From: Botryobacter ruber
Lineage (GTDB): Bacteria > Bacteroidota > Bacteroidia > Cytophagales > Hymenobacteraceae
Assembly (NCBI RefSeq): GCF_003347595.2
Contig: NZ_QCZK02000034.1
Location: 1-64,000, forward strand
Reading direction: 5' to 3'
DNA: 64,000 bases
A program made the translations under genes and the position numbers. Positions 8,750 through 17,632 of this stretch are shown one piece after another. The first letter of the stretch is position 1. The number at the start of each line of letters is the position of its first letter. A model generated the notes under the pieces. It saw only the letters and a list, made by a program, of their open reading frames with translations. It was not told the DNA's origin and ran no database searches.

Positions 8750-9429
8750 AAGCCGCTACCTTCTTTTAGTACATACCCCATGCCCACCAGCGTATGAATC
8801 AGTTTGACAGGATAGCCTTTGTCCACTTTTTTCCGCAGAAAGTTGATGTACACATCAATAATATTGCTTCCAGTATCAAAAGACGTCTCCCACACATTTT
8901 CGATAATATCCACGCGCGACACAACCCGGCCTTTGTTGCGGAGCAGGTAATACAACAAGGCAAACTCCCGGGCGGTTAGGGCAACAGGTTTTCCGGACCT
9001 TGTTACGGTTTTATCCGCCAGATTCATCTCCAGGTCGGCCAGTACCAGCTTTTCGTTGTTGCTGCTGTCGGTGTGGCGGCGGGTGAGCGCCCGGATGCGG
9101 GCCAGCAGTTCTTTAAATTCAAAGGGTTTTGTCAGGTAATCGTCTGCGCCTGCATCCAGCCCGGTAATTTTATCGTCGGTGGTGCCCAGGGCGGTAAGCA
9201 TCAGGATAGCGACAGCAGGATTATGCTTTCGAATCTGCCTGCATGCGTCCAGCCCGTTCATAGTTGGCAGGATAATGTCCAGTATCACCAGGTCATAGTC
9301 GTTCTGCAGGGCAAGCTTCACGCCGAACAGCCCGTCGTAGGCCTGGTCTACGTCATATGCCTGCTCTTCAAGCCCTTTTTTGATAAAGGCCGCTACTTTG
9401 GGTTCGTCCTCAACAAGTAAAATTTTCAT
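8746..9429 (-). CDS. OmpR/PhoB-family response regulator
   Basis: A 227-aa cognate regulator of the kinase that follows. The receiver domain (1-120) has the acidic pair (VEDE), phospho-acceptor Asp51 (LVILDIILP), a conserved Thr in MLTAL and Lys in TKPF. The C-terminal winged helix (about 130-225) ends VKLIHTLVGMGYVLKE, standard for OmpR-type DNA binding. It is the first gene of the operon and has a good -7 box about 65 bp upstream. Confidence 0.95.
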   Translation of the reverse strand: MKILLVEDEPKVAAFIKKGLEEQAYDVDQAYDGLFGVKLALQNDYDLVILDIILPTMNGLDACRQIRKHNPAVAILMLTALGTTDDKITGLDAGADDYLTKPFEFKELLARIRALTRRHTDSSNNEKLVLADLEMNLADKTVTRSGKPVALTAREFALLYYLLRNKGRVVSRVDIIENVWETSFDTGSNIIDVYINFLRKKVDKGYPVKLIHTLVGMGYVLKEGSGL

Positions 9430-9493
9430 GATGCGATGGAAATTGCAGAAGCACCGCCAGGAACGTTACCTGTTAGCGCCGTAGCAGTATAAA

Positions 9494-9501
9494 CAAAGGT
9501 A
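9494..9501 (-). promoter_or_regulatory. -7 box of the two-component operon
   Basis: Reads TACCTTTG on the minus strand, an exact TAnnTTTG match about 65 bp upstream of the response-regulator ATG. Expected leader about 60 nt. Confidence 0.5.
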
Positions 9502-9877
9502 CGAAGTTGTTTAGAAACGACAGGAAGGAAAATGAAAGAGGCATCAAAGCGGCAACGGGCAGAAGATCAACTACCAGGAACGGCTTTGGGAAATGCAGCA
9601 GGCCCGGACTAAAGCTACCAGGATGCCTGTTGAACATGCGCCTGTTCCTGCGGCACCACCAAGCGGGTTAACAAAGACTATCCAGTACCCGCACGCGGGC
9701 TCTGAAACAGGATTAGTAAAAAGTAAATCAGATGCTGTAGCTGTCACGGGTGAAGGGTTGCGGTTACCAGGGCAGGCAATATTCTATGCAGCCTTCAGCA
9801 ACCACAGCATCAGTATAAAAACCCGGAAACTGAAGACACCCGTACTGGGGTGCCGAAAAAGAACAGCACGTGCCGTG
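9502..9877. other. intergenic spacer without a supported gene
   Basis: Between the response-regulator promoter and the convergently ending DUF1801 gene. A 139-codon open frame crosses it on the + strand but runs into the DUF1801 gene on the opposite strand and has no recognisable features, so it is not called. Confidence 0.5.
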
Positions 9878-10237
9878 TTAATTCTGGTTCAGGGTAACGG
9901 CTTCTTTCAGCAGCCTGGCAAAATAGGTTTCATCAATATCATCCAGGCACTTCACTTTAATGTGCGGATACTGCCCGTTTCGGCTTACAAGTCGCTTATG
10001 CGGATCGGTTAGTTCTTTCCCCCGGAAAAATCCGAAATGAAGCCCGTTTCGGGAAGAGGCAAAATAGCAGACCGGGCCGTAAAAAAAGTAACAGGGATTG
10101 TTCCAGCGGTAGGTTTCTTCCAGGTGTGAGACCGTGCTCTGAATGATGCGCCTGATCTCACGTCCTAACATTTGCTTGTCCACGGTTAACTTGTCAAGGT
10201 ACTCGTCAACCTGGTTGGTAGTGGCTTTAGCTCTCAT
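9878..10237 (-). CDS. DUF1801 (YdhG-like) domain protein
   Basis: A 119-aa cytosolic protein. The pattern of an N-terminal helix pair (VDEYLDKLTVDKQMLGREIR), TYRWNNPCYFF, a GLHFGFFRG strand and a C-terminal KEAV helix fits the DUF1801/YdhG fold. The family's biochemical role is unknown. A second DUF1801-type gene lies at 63.3 kb. The gene stands alone with long spacers on both sides. Confidence 0.8.
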   Translation of the reverse strand: MRAKATTNQVDEYLDKLTVDKQMLGREIRRIIQSTVSHLEETYRWNNPCYFFYGPVCYFASSRNGLHFGFFRGKELTDPHKRLVSRNGQYPHIKVKCLDDIDETYFARLLKEAVTLNQN

Positions 10238-10679
10238 GGTTTTGTTGTTCTGTAAACAAAAAATGCTTTACCCCATAAATATATTCATTTACTAATATTT
10301 AAACAAAAAGTTTATCCAACCGCTATACACGCAGCCGAAATTGAGCCGAAGCATGCAACTTTTTAGTAACAGTACTGTGGAGGGGGGTAGGACTACAAAT
10401 AATGAAAGTAAAAATTGAGTCTGTTTATCGCATGGCTGCCTTTTCTGTAAATTAGTACAAAGAGAGGATCAACATTCCCCTCCCTGTTTTACCAGGATTG
10501 ATGTTTTGAAAAAAGATTTTGCCGCAACGGCGGCTAACTGCCCGAAGAAAACGGCAAGCAGGTGCAGCGGGTGTGGTGGCTGCTGCAGTAAATAGTTTGG
10601 AGTGCTTGAAGCAGGAATAACAGGTGGGTACGGCGGTGAACGAAAGCTCCGTCAGCTGTCAGGCTTGTTTAACGCTTTA
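10238..10679. other. intergenic region holding a repeat copy
   Basis: About 440 bp without a supported gene. The left half is AT-rich and should hold the DUF1801 promoter. The right half contains dispersed repeat copy 4 in minus orientation. The 138-codon + frame starting at 10602 lies mostly over the DsbA-like gene and is its shadow. Confidence 0.5.
10561..10590 (-). repeat. dispersed ~30-bp repeat, copy 4 (minus)
   Basis: On the minus strand: ACTGCAGCAGCCACCACACC followed by CGCTGCACC. Diverged at two core positions. Confidence 0.65.
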
Positions 10680-11330
10680 TTAAGCGGTATAATTGTTTAC
10701 TTCCAGGCGCTGCAGGAGCCGTTCTTCCAGCTCATCAAGGTCACAGTAGCCTTTCGTCAGCAGCTCCGGCCCTTCCGGCCCTTCAAAATAAACACACGGG
10801 AAGCTGGTGGCGCCAATCTGCTCTACAAACTGGAACTCCTCTTCGAGCTGCTCCATAATTTCGTCTGCTTCGTAGAGCGTCATGAACAGGTTATCCGAAA
10901 TACCAAAAAGGCGCGTCACTTTTACCAGGTTCTCCGGTTTGGTAATATCCAGGCCATCGGCGTAAAAAGCAGAGTGCAGGGCACGCAGCACCTCCAGCGA
11001 CAGCACAGGCCGCAGTAGCCGCATCGCCAGCAAGGCCCGGCAGGCCGGTTCTGTTTTATACACAAACGATTTTTCGAGAAAGAACCTGTAATCGAAGGGC
11101 AGGCTGGTGCGCTGCTGCACCCGGTGCCAGCTCACGGCTAGCCGCTCCTTTGTGTCCTGCTGCAACGGCTCGGTAGCATATGCCTGAAAATCCCCCAGCA
11201 GCACTCGCACCTGCAGCCTTCCGTGCCAGAGTGCCTTTAACCGGCGCACCACATAGGTAAAGCCATAGCACCACGCACACATCGGATTGGTAACATACAG
11301 TAAGGTGGGTGGATGGGGAACATGTGTCAT
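10680..11330 (-). CDS. DsbA/FrnE-like thioredoxin-fold protein
   Basis: A 216-aa protein with a redox motif CAWC (Cys18, Cys21) after the first strand and a cis-Pro loop (GATSFPC), the layout of the DsbA/FrnE family. There is no signal peptide, so it is predicted cytosolic like other FrnE-type disulfide oxidoreductases. A helical insertion occupies residues 60-160. It could act in oxidative stress or as a 2-hydroxychromene-isomerase-like enzyme; the CxxC favours redox chemistry. Monocistronic. Confidence 0.85.
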   Translation of the reverse strand: MTHVPHPPTLLYVTNPMCAWCYGFTYVVRRLKALWHGRLQVRVLLGDFQAYATEPLQQDTKERLAVSWHRVQQRTSLPFDYRFFLEKSFVYKTEPACRALLAMRLLRPVLSLEVLRALHSAFYADGLDITKPENLVKVTRLFGISDNLFMTLYEADEIMEQLEEEFQFVEQIGATSFPCVYFEGPEGPELLTKGYCDLDELEERLLQRLEVNNYTA

Positions 11331-11468
11331 AATGCACGAGTGTTTTTTGCTGTTTATCGCATTTTTTTGGCTACAGGTTGAGTTTTATCAGAAATATCCA
11401 AGAAGTTCTTCGCACGCGGCTATCGCCTGTATTGCATGATTCGCTGACGTGGATCAATTACACTTAAA

Positions 11469-11531
11469 ACCACCGGCCCAACCTTTACTGCCCCTGCCAC
11501 CACAGCCGCTGCACGTTCCGGAATTCTGCTG
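11469..11531 (+). repeat. 63-bp direct repeat, left copy
   Basis: Matches 14821-14883 at 57 of 63 positions by manual alignment without gaps. It includes dispersed-repeat core copy 5 and the tail TCCGGAATTCTGCTG. The two copies bracket the secreted beta-propeller gene in the same orientation. Confidence 0.85.
11488..11513 (+). repeat. dispersed ~30-bp repeat, copy 5
   Basis: CTGCCCCTGCCACCACAGCC followed by GCTGCACG, inside the 63-bp direct repeat. Confidence 0.85.
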
Positions 11532-11555
11532 CTCCTGCCACCACAGCTACTACCG
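11525..11555 (+). repeat. dispersed ~30-bp repeat, copy 6
   Basis: CTGCTGCTCCTGCCACCACA followed by GCTACTACCG, directly after copy 5. Confidence 0.8.
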
Positions 11556-11793
11556 TACTTCAATGGCTGAAAATATGGAAGATGGGAGCAAAAACCTGTA
11601 ACAGGTTAAATTTCAATAACTTTAATTGTTCAGATGTATTGATCTTTGAAAAACAATATTTTAATAAATTATTATAACTTTTCCTTATATTGCCGGAAAA
11701 AAATATCATTAAATGCTTGTCAAACAACTTCCCGCCCACATTGATCTCCAAAAATTCTTTTCTTCGCTATCTGCAATCAAACAACGTTTACGA

Positions 11794-14736
11794 ATGATGA
11801 AACAATTATATAGAATTTTTCTACTCTGCTTTATAGGGCAGCTGCTCGGCATCATTTGGGCTTCAGCTCAGAATCCGGAAATTGTTTGGGCAAAACAGGC
11901 TGAGGGTATAAGCGAGAACAACCCCGTCACCGGAAGGTCGGTTGCTCATGACGCATCTGGAAACATCTATGCGATCGGCCACTTTACCGGCGTAATCACA
12001 ATCGGAAACACCAGCAAAACGAGCGACGGTAGCAATGATATTTTCCTCGCCAAATATGACGCATCCGGAAACGTACTGTGGGTGCAGAAAGCCGGGGCAG
12101 AAAAAAATGACATGGGAATGGACATTGCAGTGGATAATTCCGGCAATGTTTATATAACAGGTTTTTTTAGTGGAACAGCTACATTCGGCAGTACCACACT
12201 TTACAGTAACAATGAAGCCTGTATTTACATAGCAAAATACGATACCGCCGGAAATGTGATATGGGCAAAAAAAGCTTGTGGAACAACAAGTGTCGCAAGC
12301 AAAAGTATCGGTGTAGATGGTGCCGGCAACATCTTTGTAACTGGTGAATTTCAGGATACTGTTATTTTCGAAAACACCACACTTACTAGCAACGGTATTG
12401 CCGATATTTTTATAGCCCGTTATGATGCTTCCGGAAATATTATCTGGGCACAAAGAGCCGGAGGGGCAGGTTTAGACTTTAGCGATAATATAGCGGTGGA
12501 TGACTTGGGTAACATTTTTATAACAGGTCGTATCTCAGGAACAGGCACCTTCGGCAACATCACGCTTACCAGCAACGGTGCATCTGACATATTCATAGCT
12601 AAATACGACGTAACCGGAAATATACTTTGGGCAAAGAGAGCCGGAGGACAAGGCGGCGACAGAGGTTATGGCATAACCCTTGATGCTTCTGGCAATGTTT
12701 ACATAACGGGAGAATTTGGCGGGCTTGCAACTTTCGACAATCGTTACCTAATGAGCACTAACAACAGCTATGATGTATTTATAGCCAAATATGATGCCGC
12801 CGGAAATATTGCATGGGTACAGCAAGCAGGTGGTTCAGATTTTGAACTAGGTAGAAGTATTGCTGTAGACGGGTCTGGCAATGTCTTTGTAACAGGCCAG
12901 TTCCGCGGTACTGCTACCTTCGAAAATACTACACTAACCAGCAGCGGCGATTATGATATTTTTATTGCCAGATACAGCGCCACCGGAATTTTGCAATGGG
13001 CTCATCGGGCCGGAGGAACAGGAAGTGATGTAGCTTTTAAAATCATTGTAGATGGAACCGGAGCCCCCTCCATACTTGGTCAGTTTATAGGAATAGCCAA
13101 TTTTGGTGATATTACGCTAACCGGCAGTAACAACCCTGCTACGTTTATAACAAAATATAATGCCTTCGGAAAAGAGCAGTGGGCGCAGAAATCATCGGGC
13201 TACTGGTCGTCTGACTATGGCAAGAGCATTGCCGTTGATAGTGATGGCAACTCCTATATTACAGGCTATTTTTATGGTTCTGCCACCTTTGGCAATACCA
13301 CGCTTACCAGCCAAGACGGCTACGATATTTTTATTGCCAAATACGATGCTGCCGGAAATGTATTATGGGCACAGCGTGCCGGGGGGTTAGATGTAGACGA
13401 TGGCTTAAGTATTGCCACAGATAAAGCAGGCAATACTTACATCACGGGACAGTTTCAGGGTACTGCCTCTTTCGGCAGCACTACGCTTACAAGCGACGGT
13501 AACACCGATATTTTCATAGCCAAATATGACGCTTCCGGAAATGTAGTTTGGGCAAAGCAAGCAGGAGGAACAGGTTCTGATATAGCCAACAGTATTGCCG
13601 TGGACGGTTCAGGTAATACCTATATTACAGGAAGATATTCTGGAACAGCTGTTTTCGGCGGTATCACCCACACCAGCAATGGCAACTACGACATTTTTAT
13701 TGTAAAATATAATACAGCAGGTGATTTCCAATGGGCACAAAGTGCTGGGGGAACAGGTTTTGAAAATAGTTACGGTGTTGATGTAGATGGTTCCGGGAAT
13801 GCTTACCTGACAGGTAATTTTACTGGAACAGCTCCTTTTGGCAACACCGTACTCTCCAGCACAAGTGGAGGCACTGATATTTTCATTGCTAAATATGACG
13901 CTTCAGGAAATGGAATGTGGGCGCAAAAAGTGGAGGGGTCTCATATTGACCAAGGCTATGACATTAGCGTGGACAATTTGGGCAACTTCTACATCACAGG
14001 CTTTTTTAACCAAAGTGTCACCTTCGGTAGTACCTCCCTTACCGGAAATAGCTATAATACATTTTTTATAGCCAAATATGATACAGCCGGAAATGTGCAA
14101 TGGGCAAAAAAAGCAGAAGGAACAGGATCTTCTATTGGATACGGCATTACAGTGGACGAATCTGGTAACGCCTACGTAACAGGTGAATTCTTTGATACAG
14201 CCATTTTTGGTAATATTACCCTTATCAGCGCCGGTAATAGAGATATATTCATAGCCCAATACGATGCAGCCGGATATGTGCTATGGGCACAGAGGATCGG
14301 TGGACTTGAACATGAAATTGCAGGTGGAATCGCTGTAGATCGTTATGAGAATGCCTTTTTAACAGGCTCCTTCACTGAAACAGCCGCTTTCGGTAATGTT
14401 ACCCTAAGTTCTCTCGGCACTGAAGTTTTTGTAATGAAGATATCAAATGCCGGAACTCCCACAAGCATATCAGAAAGTAAATTGGCTACCCCTCTTACCA
14501 TTTACCCCAACCCGGTCCATGAAAAGCTGCAGTTAAAATTACCCTTAACTGGCAAGACAAACCTGGAACTAAGACTGCTGGACACCAATGGAAGACTGCT
14601 GTTAAAACAAAACCACACCGCCGTTTCTGGAGAATTTCACCACACACTGGACCTAAGGGATACACCTCGCGGCATTTACCTGCTCCAGCTCGTTACAAAC
14701 CAGGAAGTGATCACCAGACGAATCGTAAAAGAATAA
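11794..14736 (+). CDS. secreted SBBP-type beta-propeller-repeat protein with T9SS sorting domain
   Basis: A 980-aa protein from ATG 11794. I prefer this over the frame opening at 11713 because a clear signal peptide follows (MKQLYRIFLLCFIGQ, then GIIWASA) with cleavage before QNPE. The body has about 14 repeats of 52-53 residues, each of the form VDGSGNxYITGxFxGTAxFG, then TLTSxGxxDIFIAKYD, then GNxxWAQxAGG; this is the SBBP beta-propeller pattern. The last 90 residues (IYPNPVHEKLQLKL, GIYLLQLV, ending RIVKE) are a type A type IX secretion sorting domain, so the protein should be exported across the outer membrane. Ligand unknown. It is flanked by direct repeats. Confidence 0.93.
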   Translation: MMKQLYRIFLLCFIGQLLGIIWASAQNPEIVWAKQAEGISENNPVTGRSVAHDASGNIYAIGHFTGVITIGNTSKTSDGSNDIFLAKYDASGNVLWVQKAGAEKNDMGMDIAVDNSGNVYITGFFSGTATFGSTTLYSNNEACIYIAKYDTAGNVIWAKKACGTTSVASKSIGVDGAGNIFVTGEFQDTVIFENTTLTSNGIADIFIARYDASGNIIWAQRAGGAGLDFSDNIAVDDLGNIFITGRISGTGTFGNITLTSNGASDIFIAKYDVTGNILWAKRAGGQGGDRGYGITLDASGNVYITGEFGGLATFDNRYLMSTNNSYDVFIAKYDAAGNIAWVQQAGGSDFELGRSIAVDGSGNVFVTGQFRGTATFENTTLTSSGDYDIFIARYSATGILQWAHRAGGTGSDVAFKIIVDGTGAPSILGQFIGIANFGDITLTGSNNPATFITKYNAFGKEQWAQKSSGYWSSDYGKSIAVDSDGNSYITGYFYGSATFGNTTLTSQDGYDIFIAKYDAAGNVLWAQRAGGLDVDDGLSIATDKAGNTYITGQFQGTASFGSTTLTSDGNTDIFIAKYDASGNVVWAKQAGGTGSDIANSIAVDGSGNTYITGRYSGTAVFGGITHTSNGNYDIFIVKYNTAGDFQWAQSAGGTGFENSYGVDVDGSGNAYLTGNFTGTAPFGNTVLSSTSGGTDIFIAKYDASGNGMWAQKVEGSHIDQGYDISVDNLGNFYITGFFNQSVTFGSTSLTGNSYNTFFIAKYDTAGNVQWAKKAEGTGSSIGYGITVDESGNAYVTGEFFDTAIFGNITLISAGNRDIFIAQYDAAGYVLWAQRIGGLEHEIAGGIAVDRYENAFLTGSFTETAAFGNVTLSSLGTEVFVMKISNAGTPTSISESKLATPLTIYPNPVHEKLQLKLPLTGKTNLELRLLDTNGRLLLKQNHTAVSGEFHHTLDLRDTPRGIYLLQLVTNQEVITRRIVKE

Positions 14737-14743
14737 ACCCCAT

Positions 14744-14772
14744 AAAGCCTGGCACCGTGTCAGGCTTTATCT
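14744..14772 (+). terminator. rho-independent terminator
   Basis: AAAGCCTG, 9-nt loop, CAGGCTTT followed by ATCTTTTC, immediately after the beta-propeller gene. Confidence 0.8.
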
Positions 14773-14820
14773 TTTCATCCTGCTCTGCTAAATTCCTACC
14801 CTGCTGCCGAAATCGCTTGA

Positions 14821-14883
14821 ACCACTGGCCCAGCGTTAGCTGCCCCTGCCACCACAGCCGCTGCACGCTCCGGAATTCTGCTG
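14821..14883 (+). repeat. 63-bp direct repeat, right copy
   Basis: Partner of 11469-11531 (six mismatches, no gap). It contains dispersed-repeat core copy 7. Confidence 0.85.
14840..14867 (+). repeat. dispersed ~30-bp repeat, copy 7
   Basis: CTGCCCCTGCCACCACAGCC followed by GCTGCACG, identical to copy 5 over the core. Confidence 0.85.
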
Positions 14884-15100
14884 TACCACCCTCCACTCCT
14901 TCTGCACCTCCTCCCCCCTATTCCCAGTCTCTTTCTTGCTATTTCTTCAATATGACAGTCAGTTTCAGAAAAAAACGATAACCACTGCGCCATAAAAAAA
15001 CATTTTAATAAACTAATATTCGTTTTATTAATTACTTTTACCCCGACGTTTGCTATACTTCTTTTAAATTAGCACCCGAACAGCATATTTATTTTCATTT

Positions 15101-15808
15101 ATGATTAAATATTCCGGCCAGACAAGAGTACTTGTTGCCGTAGACTGCATCATATTCGGTTTCGATGGCGAGAACTACAAGCTCCTGCTTATTCAGCGGG
15201 GATTTGCGCCTGAGAAGAAAAAGTGGAGCCTGATGGGCGGCTTTATCCAGCCCGATGAAAGCCTGGAGCAGGCTGCCAGCCGTATCCTGTTAGAGCTGAC
15301 CGGCCTGAAAAATGTATACATGGAGCAGTTGCATACCTTCAGCGACCCCAAACGGGACCCGGTGGAAAGAACTATTGCTGTTACTTATTTTGCCCTGATC
15401 GATATTCAGAAGTATGAAAAGCAGCTCAGCAAAGACTACCATGCCGAATGGTTCCTGCTAAAAGAGATGCCCCATCTCATCTTCGACCACGAACAAATGG
15501 TGGAAATGGCCCGCAACAGGCTACGCTACAAAGCGGCCATGCACCCGATCCTGTTCGAACTGCTACCCGACCGCTTTACCATTCCGCAGTTACAGGCCCT
15601 CTACGAAGGCCTTTATGATACCACGCTTGATAAACGGAACTTTAGCAGAAAACTCCTCTCTACCGGTCTGCTGGTAAAACAGCAGGAAAAAGACAAGGAA
15701 AACTCGAAAAAAGGAGCCTTCTATTACAAGCTGGATAAAGAAAAGTACACCGATGATTTCCAGGCGTTCCTCAACTTTATCCCGAAGCCCGACAAATTGC
15801 TCTCATAA
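15101..15808 (+). CDS. araR: Nudix-family transcriptional regulator of arabinose catabolism (AraR type)
   Basis: A 235-aa protein. Residues 1-145 form a Nudix fold, but the Nudix box is degenerate: GGFIQPDESLEQAASRILLE has lost Glu positions of the catalytic REUxEE, so hydrolase activity is unlikely. Residues 150-235 form a winged helix (TIPQLQALYEGLYDTTLDKRNFSRKL). This is the architecture of NrtR and of Bacteroides AraR (BT0354), a repressor of arabinose genes relieved by L-arabinose. It sits directly upstream of ribulokinase on the same strand, which supports that role. The symbol is by analogy. Confidence 0.85.
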   Translation: MIKYSGQTRVLVAVDCIIFGFDGENYKLLLIQRGFAPEKKKWSLMGGFIQPDESLEQAASRILLELTGLKNVYMEQLHTFSDPKRDPVERTIAVTYFALIDIQKYEKQLSKDYHAEWFLLKEMPHLIFDHEQMVEMARNRLRYKAAMHPILFELLPDRFTIPQLQALYEGLYDTTLDKRNFSRKLLSTGLLVKQQEKDKENSKKGAFYYKLDKEKYTDDFQAFLNFIPKPDKLLS

Positions 15809-15871
15809 AAGCCTGAGCATACCGAAGAAAGATAATTTAGCTTTTATGCTATGTATAATTAAAGATAAGTG

Positions 15872-15879
15872 TTAATTTG
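15872..15879 (+). promoter_or_regulatory. candidate promoter and operator of the arabinose operon
   Basis: TTAATTTG fits the -7 consensus TAnnTTTG at 7 of 8 positions, about 25 bp before the araB GTG. It is embedded in GTGT-TAATTTG-ACAC, a short dyad that could be an AraR site. Both readings are tentative. Confidence 0.35.
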
Positions 15880-15903
15880 ACACAAAATTAAAACATCAAT
15901 TCT

Positions 15904-17625
15904 GTGCCTGAAGATTTATATGTAATTGGAGTAGACTACGGATCAGATTCTGTTCGCTCCGTTCTTGTTAACGCCCTCAACGGGCAGGAGCTTGCCTCCT
16001 CTGTTTATTATTATCCACGCTGGAAAGAAAGCAAATACTGCAATGCCGCAGAGAACCAGTTCCGCCAGCACCCGCTCGACTACATAGAAGGGCTGGAAAA
16101 AACGATTAAAGACTGCCTGCAGCAGGCTGGCAGCCAGGTGGCCGCCGCCGTAAAAGGTATTGCCGTAGATACAACAGGTTCTACGCCGGTAGCGGTAGAT
16201 AAATCCGGTACGCCGCTGGCCCTGCTCCCGGGCTTCGAAGAAAACCCGAACGCCATGTTCGTGCTCTGGAAAGACCACACCGGCGTAAAAGAAGCCGCCG
16301 AAATAAACGAACACGCAACCAAATTCGAAACCAATTACCTGCAGTATGTAGGCGGTATCTACTCTTCGGAGTGGTTCTGGGCCAAACTGCTGCATGTGCT
16401 CCGCGAAGATGAAAAAGTGCGCAATGCCTGCTACTCCTGGGTGGAGCACTGCGACTGGATTCCGTTCCTGCTCACCGGCGGCAACGATGTGCACGCCATG
16501 AAACGCAGCCGCTGCGCTGCAGGACACAAAGCCATCTGGGCAGCCGAATTCGGCGGTCTTCCGCCACAGGAATTCTTTACCTCCCTCGATCCCCTTCTGG
16601 ATGGCTTCAACGAAAGACTTTTCACCGAAACCTATACTTCCGACGAGCAGGCCGGTACACTCAGCCAGGAATGGGCAGATCGTTTGGGTCTGTCTACCGA
16701 CGTGGTGGTAGGCGTTGGCGCTTTTGACGCCCACATGGGCGCCGTTGGCGGACAGATTGAGCCTTACTACCTGAGCAAGGTAATGGGAACCTCTACCTGC
16801 GACATGCTCATAGCCCCTGAAAAGGAAATGACAGGTAAACTGGTAAAAGGAATCTGCGGACAGGTGCCGGGCTCTATCATACCGGGCATGTCAGGTCTGG
16901 AAGCAGGTCAGTCTGCTTTTGGCGATACGTATGCCTGGTTCCAGCGCATCCTGCTCTGGCCGGTACAGCAGCTGCTCTCCCAGTCAGCAGTGGTAGACGC
17001 AGAAACTGCCAAAAAGCTTGAAAATGAACTGGCTTCCCGCATCATACCGGAACTAAGCAAACAGGCGGACCAGCTGCCAATAAATGAAGAAAGCGAATAT
17101 GCCATCGACTGGTTTAACGGCCGCCGCACCCCGGATGCCAACCAGTTGCTGAAAGGCGCCATTGCCGGCCTGGGCTTGGGCAGCGATGCCCCGCGTGTTT
17201 TCCGGGCACTGGTAGAAGGCACCTGCTTTGGCGCCAAAAAGATTGTGGACCGCTTTATTGAGCAGGGTGTGCCGGTAAAAGGCTTGATCGGTTTGGGTGG
17301 TGTTGCCCGTAAGTCGCCTTTCATCATGCAGATGATGGCCGACGTGATGAACATGCCGATCCGCATTCATAAGTCGGAGCAAACCTGTGCCATTGGTGCT
17401 GCCATGTTCGCTGCTACCGCTGCCGGTATTTACAGCAAAGTGGAAGATGCCATGGCTGCCATGGGACCAGGCTTTGATGCCGAATACTTCCCGAACCCGC
17501 AGCGCACCGGTTTGTATGCCAGACGTTACCTGCGCTACTCCGCATTGGGCAATGCCATTGAGCACGTATCTGCTCACGCCAAACCCGAGATAGTTTCCGA
17601 TTTACAAGAACAAGTAGAACGATAA
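15904..17625 (+). CDS. araB: ribulokinase
   Basis: A 573-aa FGGY-type sugar kinase that phosphorylates L-ribulose to L-ribulose 5-phosphate. The N-terminal phosphate-binding motif is GVDYGSDSVRSVLVN, with AVDTTGSTPVAVD after it; the C-terminal lobe has GLIGLGGVARKSPFIMQMMADV, the ATP site, and CAIGAAMFAA. Length matches AraB (about 560-570). The start is GTG: family members begin within a few residues of GVDYG and no ATG lies nearby. It is the first enzyme gene of the operon; araD follows after 7 bp. Confidence 0.95.
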   Translation: MPEDLYVIGVDYGSDSVRSVLVNALNGQELASSVYYYPRWKESKYCNAAENQFRQHPLDYIEGLEKTIKDCLQQAGSQVAAAVKGIAVDTTGSTPVAVDKSGTPLALLPGFEENPNAMFVLWKDHTGVKEAAEINEHATKFETNYLQYVGGIYSSEWFWAKLLHVLREDEKVRNACYSWVEHCDWIPFLLTGGNDVHAMKRSRCAAGHKAIWAAEFGGLPPQEFFTSLDPLLDGFNERLFTETYTSDEQAGTLSQEWADRLGLSTDVVVGVGAFDAHMGAVGGQIEPYYLSKVMGTSTCDMLIAPEKEMTGKLVKGICGQVPGSIIPGMSGLEAGQSAFGDTYAWFQRILLWPVQQLLSQSAVVDAETAKKLENELASRIIPELSKQADQLPINEESEYAIDWFNGRRTPDANQLLKGAIAGLGLGSDAPRVFRALVEGTCFGAKKIVDRFIEQGVPVKGLIGLGGVARKSPFIMQMMADVMNMPIRIHKSEQTCAIGAAMFAATAAGIYSKVEDAMAAMGPGFDAEYFPNPQRTGLYARRYLRYSALGNAIEHVSAHAKPEIVSDLQEQVER

Positions 17626-17632
17626 GACAAGA

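Larger units (their letters stand above)
11331..11793. other. divergent spacer with two tandem repeat copies
   Basis: Separates the DsbA-like gene (-) from the beta-propeller gene (+). It contains the left 63-bp direct repeat and two dispersed-repeat copies 37 bp apart, then an AT-rich stretch from 11570 that should hold the + promoter. GATCTTTG at about 11642 matches TAnnTTTG at 6-7 positions only. Confidence 0.5.
14773..15100. other. intergenic region with the right direct repeat
   Basis: Holds the right 63-bp direct repeat, then a pyrimidine-rich stretch and an AT-rich 100 bp before the arabinose regulator. No supported gene. Confidence 0.5.

Noticed and set aside
9593-10012. 139-codon plus-strand frame between the response regulator and DUF1801 genes
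   Set aside because: Overlaps the 3' third of the DUF1801 gene on the opposite strand and lacks recognisable features or a promoter; part may be by chance.
11488-11555. CRISPR array suspected from the closely spaced identical repeats
   Set aside because: Only two units here, no regular spacers, no cas genes, and the same unit is scattered singly across the window, including inside genes.
15943-16734. 263-codon minus-strand frame across araB
   Set aside because: Antisense shadow of a well-supported ribulokinase gene; no family motif and low-likelihood composition.
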